DNA of 64,000 nucleotides from an uncultured Photobacterium sp. (GTDB lineage: Bacteria > Pseudomonadota > Gammaproteobacteria > Enterobacterales > Vibrionaceae). Location: contig NZ_CANMZV010000010.1 of assembly GCF_947502415.1 (NCBI RefSeq), positions 1-64,000 of the forward strand. The letters are read 5' to 3'. Under the pieces are notes generated by a model. That model made no database searches. It saw only the letters and a program-made list of their open reading frames with translations, and had not been told where the DNA came from. Below, in pieces: positions 59,568 through 64,000 of this stretch (position 1 is the first letter of the stretch; every line of letters starts with the position of its first letter). The translations under genes were made by a program, and so were the position numbers.

Positions 59568-62500
59568 GTCGCTCCCTCCACGGGAGCGTGGATTGAAACA
59601 TCGCTCAATCCTCACTGCGTTTATCATTAGTACGTCGCTCCCTCCACGGGAGCGTGGATTGAAACCATAGTTTATTCCCTTGTGGCGGAAGTATTATAGT
59701 CGCTCCCTCCACGGGAGCGTGGATTGAAACCTGTATGCGATCATCATTCAGGCCGCAAGATTATGTCGCTCCCTCCACGGGAGCGTGGATTGAAACGTCA
59801 TAAACAACAGTGATATCGAAGCCTGACAGGTCGCTCCCTCCACGGGAGCGTGGATTGAAACCCTATTGAGCTTGAGCACGAACGCCAGAAGATGGTCGCT
59901 CCCTCCACGGGAGCGTGGATTGAAACCTGGCAGTTGATGGGCGAAACATTGCCAGGCGACAGTCGCTCCCTCCACGGGAGCGTGGATTGAAACCGTTGCT
60001 CAGCTAGCAGATGAATCTTATTTAGCTCGTCGCTCCCTCCACGGGAGCGTGGATTGAAACCTGGTTAACACTAAAGTTACAAGTTGTCATGCCATGTCGC
60101 TCCCTCCACGGGAGCGTGGATTGAAACTCGCAACAGCCATGATCTTCAAAGAAACCCAGCCGTCGCTCCCTCCACGGGAGCGTGGATTGAAACAATTAAA
60201 ACCCAATCCTCTGGGTGTGTAAGTTTAGTCGCTCCCTCCACGGGAGCGTGGATTGAAACCAGCCAGTTGCATAGTGTTGTGGTTGATTTTTACAGGTCGC
60301 TCCCTCCACGGGAGCGTGGATTGAAACGGATAACGAAGTTGCAGCAGATAAGCTGATCAAGGTCGCTCCCTCCACGGGAGCGTGGATTGAAACAAAACAC
60401 ATCGGGCCGAACCATCCAGCGCATCACGTCGCTCCCTCCACGGGAGCGTGGATTGAAACCTGTTGATGATGATGAGGCTGATGTTGTACTTAGGTCGCTC
60501 CCTCCACGGGAGCGTGGATTGAAACAGGCTAAAGATCAGTGTAAATCGGTTTTATGGGTCGCTCCCTCCACGGGAGCGTGGATTGAAACGAAGTGCAAAC
60601 GCCCAAGCGAAAGCCCCGAAAGGTCGCTCCCTCCACGGGAGCGTGGATTGAAACCTGAGCGCTGTTAATGGTCGTCTATTTAACTGGTGTCGCTCCCTCC
60701 ACGGGAGCGTGGATTGAAACCGGTAGGCAAGACTCGGATTTTGGGCGCTAAAGGTGTCGCTCCCTCCACGGGAGCGTGGATTGAAACAGTTCATGGCTGT
60801 CCATGGCCGCGGCCCGCTGTAGGTCGCTCCCTCCACGGGAGCGTGGATTGAAACTCATGAGGAACATGGAGAAATAGCGTTCTATCACAGTCGCTCCCTC
60901 CACGGGAGCGTGGATTGAAACATTTTTACCACCAATAAATAATGTTAGTTAACAGGTCGCTCCCTCCACGGGAGCGTGGATTGAAACGTATGTCATTGAA
61001 ATTAAATGGCCTATTGAATCGGTCGCTCCCTCCACGGGAGCGTGGATTGAAACAGATCGGTCAGCAAACATCAAATAACGTAGTGCAGTCGCTCCCTCCA
61101 CGGGAGCGTGGATTGAAACCCTGCTGATGCCATATATCCCCACCAAATAATGGGTCGCTCCCTCCACGGGAGCGTGGATTGAAACAGAAATAGGTGTGAT
61201 TATGGCAATGACTCATGATGTCGCTCCCTCCACGGGAGCGTGGATTGAAACCAAGAGTACGGCTTACCGCGGCTCTCCCCTTTGGTCGCTCCCTCCACGG
61301 GAGCGTGGATTGAAACCTCGTAAAACTTCACCACTTCGTCTCGCGTGTATGTGTCGCTCCCTCCACGGGAGCGTGGATTGAAACTTTGTCGTCGAATTTG
61401 AATATCTCATTGGCCTTGTCGCTCCCTCCACGGGAGCGTGGATTGAAACTCATTCAGCACGCCGAAAGCAGCGTTAACCGCCTTGTCGCTCCCTCCACGG
61501 GAGCGTGGATTGAAACTCTATGAATGGCAGGTTCCCAACACACAAAACAATGTCGCTCCCTCCACGGGAGCGTGGATTGAAACTATTGCGCGTGACTCAC
61601 ATCACGCGCATTTCTTTAGTCGCTCCCTCCACGGGAGCGTGGATTGAAACCAATCTGTTGATTTTGGTGTTGATGGTGGCGCAAGTCGCTCCCTCCACGG
61701 GAGCGTGGATTGAAACGATAACACAATCATTAAAAACGCCTACAAAACAGGTCGCTCCCTCCACGGGAGCGTGGATTGAAACCACTCCAGTAATTTAATA
61801 ATCAGAAATAAACCTATGTCGCTCCCTCCACGGGAGCGTGGATTGAAACAGGTTCACGACCTGCCTATCGACACTCAGCTAGGTCGCTCCCTCCACGGGA
61901 GCGTGGATTGAAACTTCAGCTAAAACAATCATTGCTAACTTATTAACGTCGCTCCCTCCACGGGAGCGTGGATTGAAACCCCAGAAGGTGGTTATTTTAA
62001 ATAGACAAAAATGTCGCTCCCTCCACGGGAGCGTGGATTGAAACTCCGTTGGTTAGACGTATCGCTGTCTGTGCGCCGTCGCTCCCTCCACGGGAGCGTG
62101 GATTGAAACATGCTTGAGTTTGCTTCAGTGAGCTGCTTAACTTGGTCGCTCCCTCCACGGGAGCGTGGATTGAAACAGACATCTTGATGGTCTTACGTGC
62201 GATACCTTCCAGTCGCTCCCTCCACGGGAGCGTGGATTGAAACATATCATCCCGCTCAATACCTTGGACGCCCAAGGTCGCTCCCTCCACGGGAGCGTGG
62301 ATTGAAACACGCCGTTAAGTTGCTTGCAAAACTTTGGCGCGGGTCGCTCCCTCCACGGGAGCGTGGATTGAAACTCACAACCTTTCATCACTATCTCCAA
62401 GTTAACCCAGTCGCTCCCTCCACGGGAGCGTGGATTGAAACCATCACCTCAATTGCCGTGGTTAGACACAATCTGGTCGCTCCCTCCACGGGAGCGTGGA

Positions 62501-63436
62501 TTGAAACTCCCTTAAGGTGGGTAAGCGGGTTAGATTTCTTTAGTCGCTCCCTCCACGGGAGCGTGGATTGAAACAAATGGTTTGTTTCGTTAAGATAACT
62601 ATAGCAAAGGTCGCTCCCTCCACGGGAGCGTGGATTGAAACTTCGCTTGTCGCGGGTTAATAAAGCAGTCGTCACTGTCGCTCCCTCCACGGGAGCGTGG
62701 ATTGAAACATCCCTACCATCACACTTTACATCTAACCTCTTGTCGCTCCCTCCACGGGAGCGTGGATTGAAACAAAACGAAATAAGCGTAAGGTGTGGAT
62801 AAAAACTGTCGCTCCCTCCACGGGAGCGTGGATTGAAACATTATATCACGCACTTAGCACTGACGTAAAAGCACGTCGCTCCCTCCACGGGAGCGTGGAT
62901 TGAAACAATCTGAAGCGTCAAGCAGAGTCTGAAGCGCAAGGTCGCTCCCTCCACGGGAGCGTGGATTGAAACTTGAGCATCTAGCATATGAGATCATTGA
63001 CTCAGGTCGCTCCCTCCACGGGAGCGTGGATTGAAACATCTCACCGCGAAATTTAAGCAGGACGCTGGCGGGTCGCTCCCTCCACGGGAGCGTGGATTGA
63101 AACGCCCATATCCACAACAGGGGCAACGGATACCATTGTCGCTCCCTCCACGGGAGCGTGGATTGAAACTTGGCTCGGGTCGGGCGGGATTAAGCTGTTA
63201 GCGCAGGTCGCTCCCTCCACGGGAGCGTGGATTGAAACAGGTTTTTGCGGCAGCTGGCGCTTTAGTTTACGGGTCGCTCCCTCCACGGGAGCGTGGATTG
63301 AAACCTCAGTTTAGGCAAAACTGTTGTCAGTTGTGTGGTCGCTCCCTCCACGGGAGCGTGGATTGAAACTACGAAAGAATGCACTCAGTGTGATATCGCT
63401 TTCAGTCGCTCCCTCCACGGGAGCGTGGATTGAAAT
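59568..63436 (+). CRISPR. CRISPR array 2, type I-C, 59 repeats, 58 spacers
   Basis: The 32-bp repeats start GTCGCTCCC and end GGATTGAAAC on the plus strand, so transcription runs rightward from leader 2. Spacers are 32-36 bp. The repeats appear uniform; the last (63405-63436) ends with T rather than C, as expected for the oldest unit. Position 13 is A, against G in array 1. Numbering from the leader, spacer 32 (61584-61618) contains a perfect 9-bp hairpin. No spacer duplication between arrays was seen by eye. The array ends about 60 bp before the yfcC-type terminator. Confidence 0.98.
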
Positions 63437-63495
63437 ATGCATGTTTCGCCTCGTTCGATACGCTGGTAAATGTTGGGAAGATGATGAAAAAAGGA

Positions 63496-63538
63496 TAAAA
63501 AAACACCCTAGCAAACCAAGAGAAAAAGCTAGGGTGTT
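63496..63538 (-). terminator. rho-independent terminator of yfcC-type gene
   Basis: On the minus strand an 11-bp stem (AACACCCTAGC / GCTAGGGTGTT) with a 15-base loop is followed by a T run. It marks the right border of the CRISPR locus. Confidence 0.9.
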
Positions 63539-63637
63539 CGAGGAATTGTTATAAAAATCAGGTAACCAGTTTAATTGTTAGCGCCAGATGATTGCTTGTA
63601 TGTGAGGCGCTTTCAGTTTATGTTTTGGCTTGGGTGC

Positions 63638-64000
63638 TTACAGCATTCCAGCTCCAATTGACAGCACTACGCAGTTCAGGGCGATAAAGAAGGCTACCAA
63701 TGGGGCGATGAACTTCAGCCAGGTGACGTAAGGAATACGAGCAATGGCAAGGCCACCCATTAATACACCGTAGGTTGGAGTGATAAACAGAATCGTGCCG
63801 ATACCGCTCATAAATGCAGTCACTACGAGGTCACGGCCTGTATTGGCAAAGTCACTTAGCGGTGCCAGGATCGGCATACTCATCACCGCCAGGCCAGAGG
63901 TGGACGGTACAATGAAAGAAAGCAGCATCTCAATCCAGTAAACCGTGTTGATAAAGAGCACTGAGCTCTTGCCAGCAACAATGCCTTCTGCGTAGCTAAG
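63638..64000 (-). CDS. YfcC-family inner-membrane carrier, C-terminal part
   Basis: The frame is open to the window edge, so this is the last 120 residues or so of a longer protein. It reads LSYAEGIVAGKSSVLFINTV, then YWIEMLLSFIVPSTSGLAVMS and MPILAPLSDFA, with GIGTILFITPTYGVLMGGLAIARIPYVTWLKF following; four helices are visible. This matches YfcC/DcuC-like carriers related to basic amino-acid or peptide exchange. The substrate cannot be inferred. A terminator lies about 100 bp after its stop. Confidence 0.8.
   Translation of the reverse strand, partial: LSYAEGIVAGKSSVLFINTVYWIEMLLSFIVPSTSGLAVMSMPILAPLSDFANTGRDLVVTAFMSGIGTILFITPTYGVLMGGLAIARIPYVTWLKFIAPLVAFFIALNCVVLSIGAGML

Noticed and set aside
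49491..63436. Self-targeting spacers against the prophage-like edge or other genes of the window
   Set aside because: I noticed no match by eye, but a systematic comparison of all 80 spacers was not possible, so nothing is claimed.
59748..63514. Open frames across CRISPR array 2 encoding repeated APSTGAWIET or SLPPRERGLK peptides
   Set aside because: Same artefact of repeat periodicity; not genes.

Overview
The window looks like chromosome of a marine gammaproteobacterium of the Vibrionaceae, probably Photobacterium or a close relative. This is judged from protein resemblance (DUF3187 outer-membrane protein, OmpG/CymA-like porin, YfcC-type carrier, adjacent tal and tkt) and perfect CRP-type sites. 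Adjacent tal-tkt together with a maltodextrin-type transporter recalls vibrio chromosome 2; that placement is inference.

Layout. 1-2.7 kb: a phage-derived edge (terminase-small-subunit-like gene, coupled small membrane protein, tyrosine integrase). 2.7-9.6 kb: DEDDh exonuclease, short hotdog protein, EamA exporter, azlCD, and an emrAB-type efflux pair divergent from a LysR regulator. 9.6-15.5 kb: beta-barrel protein, two unrecognised exported proteins, and a stand-alone YjfC-type ATP-grasp ligase. 15.7-27.8 kb: a cyclodextrin/maltodextrin locus with TrmB-type regulator, secreted GH13 enzyme, cytoplasmic GH13 hydrolase, permeases, binding protein, porin, an unexpected LpxD homologue and the ABC ATPase. 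Its divergent promoter region holds two matched operator-like sites and two CRP sites placed almost symmetrically. 28-35 kb: regulators and small metabolic genes, including a TetR/metallo-hydrolase pair with two near-identical operators. 35-39 kb: a yjfIJKLM-type membrane-stress operon with a potassium channel inserted and its usual ATP-grasp partner missing; that partner is probably the gene at 14.3 kb. 39.5-44 kb: periplasmic phytochelatin-synthase-like protein, M20 amidohydrolase, amino-acid permease and RidA, then an 8-bp tandem repeat. 44.5-47.6 kb: tkt and tal. 47.6-49.5 kb: decay (NorR-like tail with a frameshift, acyltransferase with an amber codon).

49.5-63.4 kb: a type I-C CRISPR-Cas locus, cas3-cas5-cas8c-cas7-cas4-cas1-cas2, flanked by two arrays pointing away from each other. 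The left array has 23 repeats and the right has 59, together 80 spacers. Each array begins at a leader of 176-177 bp facing the cas genes, and the two leaders are homologous. The repeats differ between arrays at one base, in the hairpin loop. The window ends in a YfcC-type carrier on the minus strand.

The most interesting items are the mirror-image CRISPR arrays with duplicated leaders, the yjf operon with its dispersed ligase, the LpxD homologue inside the cyclodextrin locus, and the symmetric promoter architecture at 24.1-24.5 kb. No wholly new system could be proved from sequence alone.
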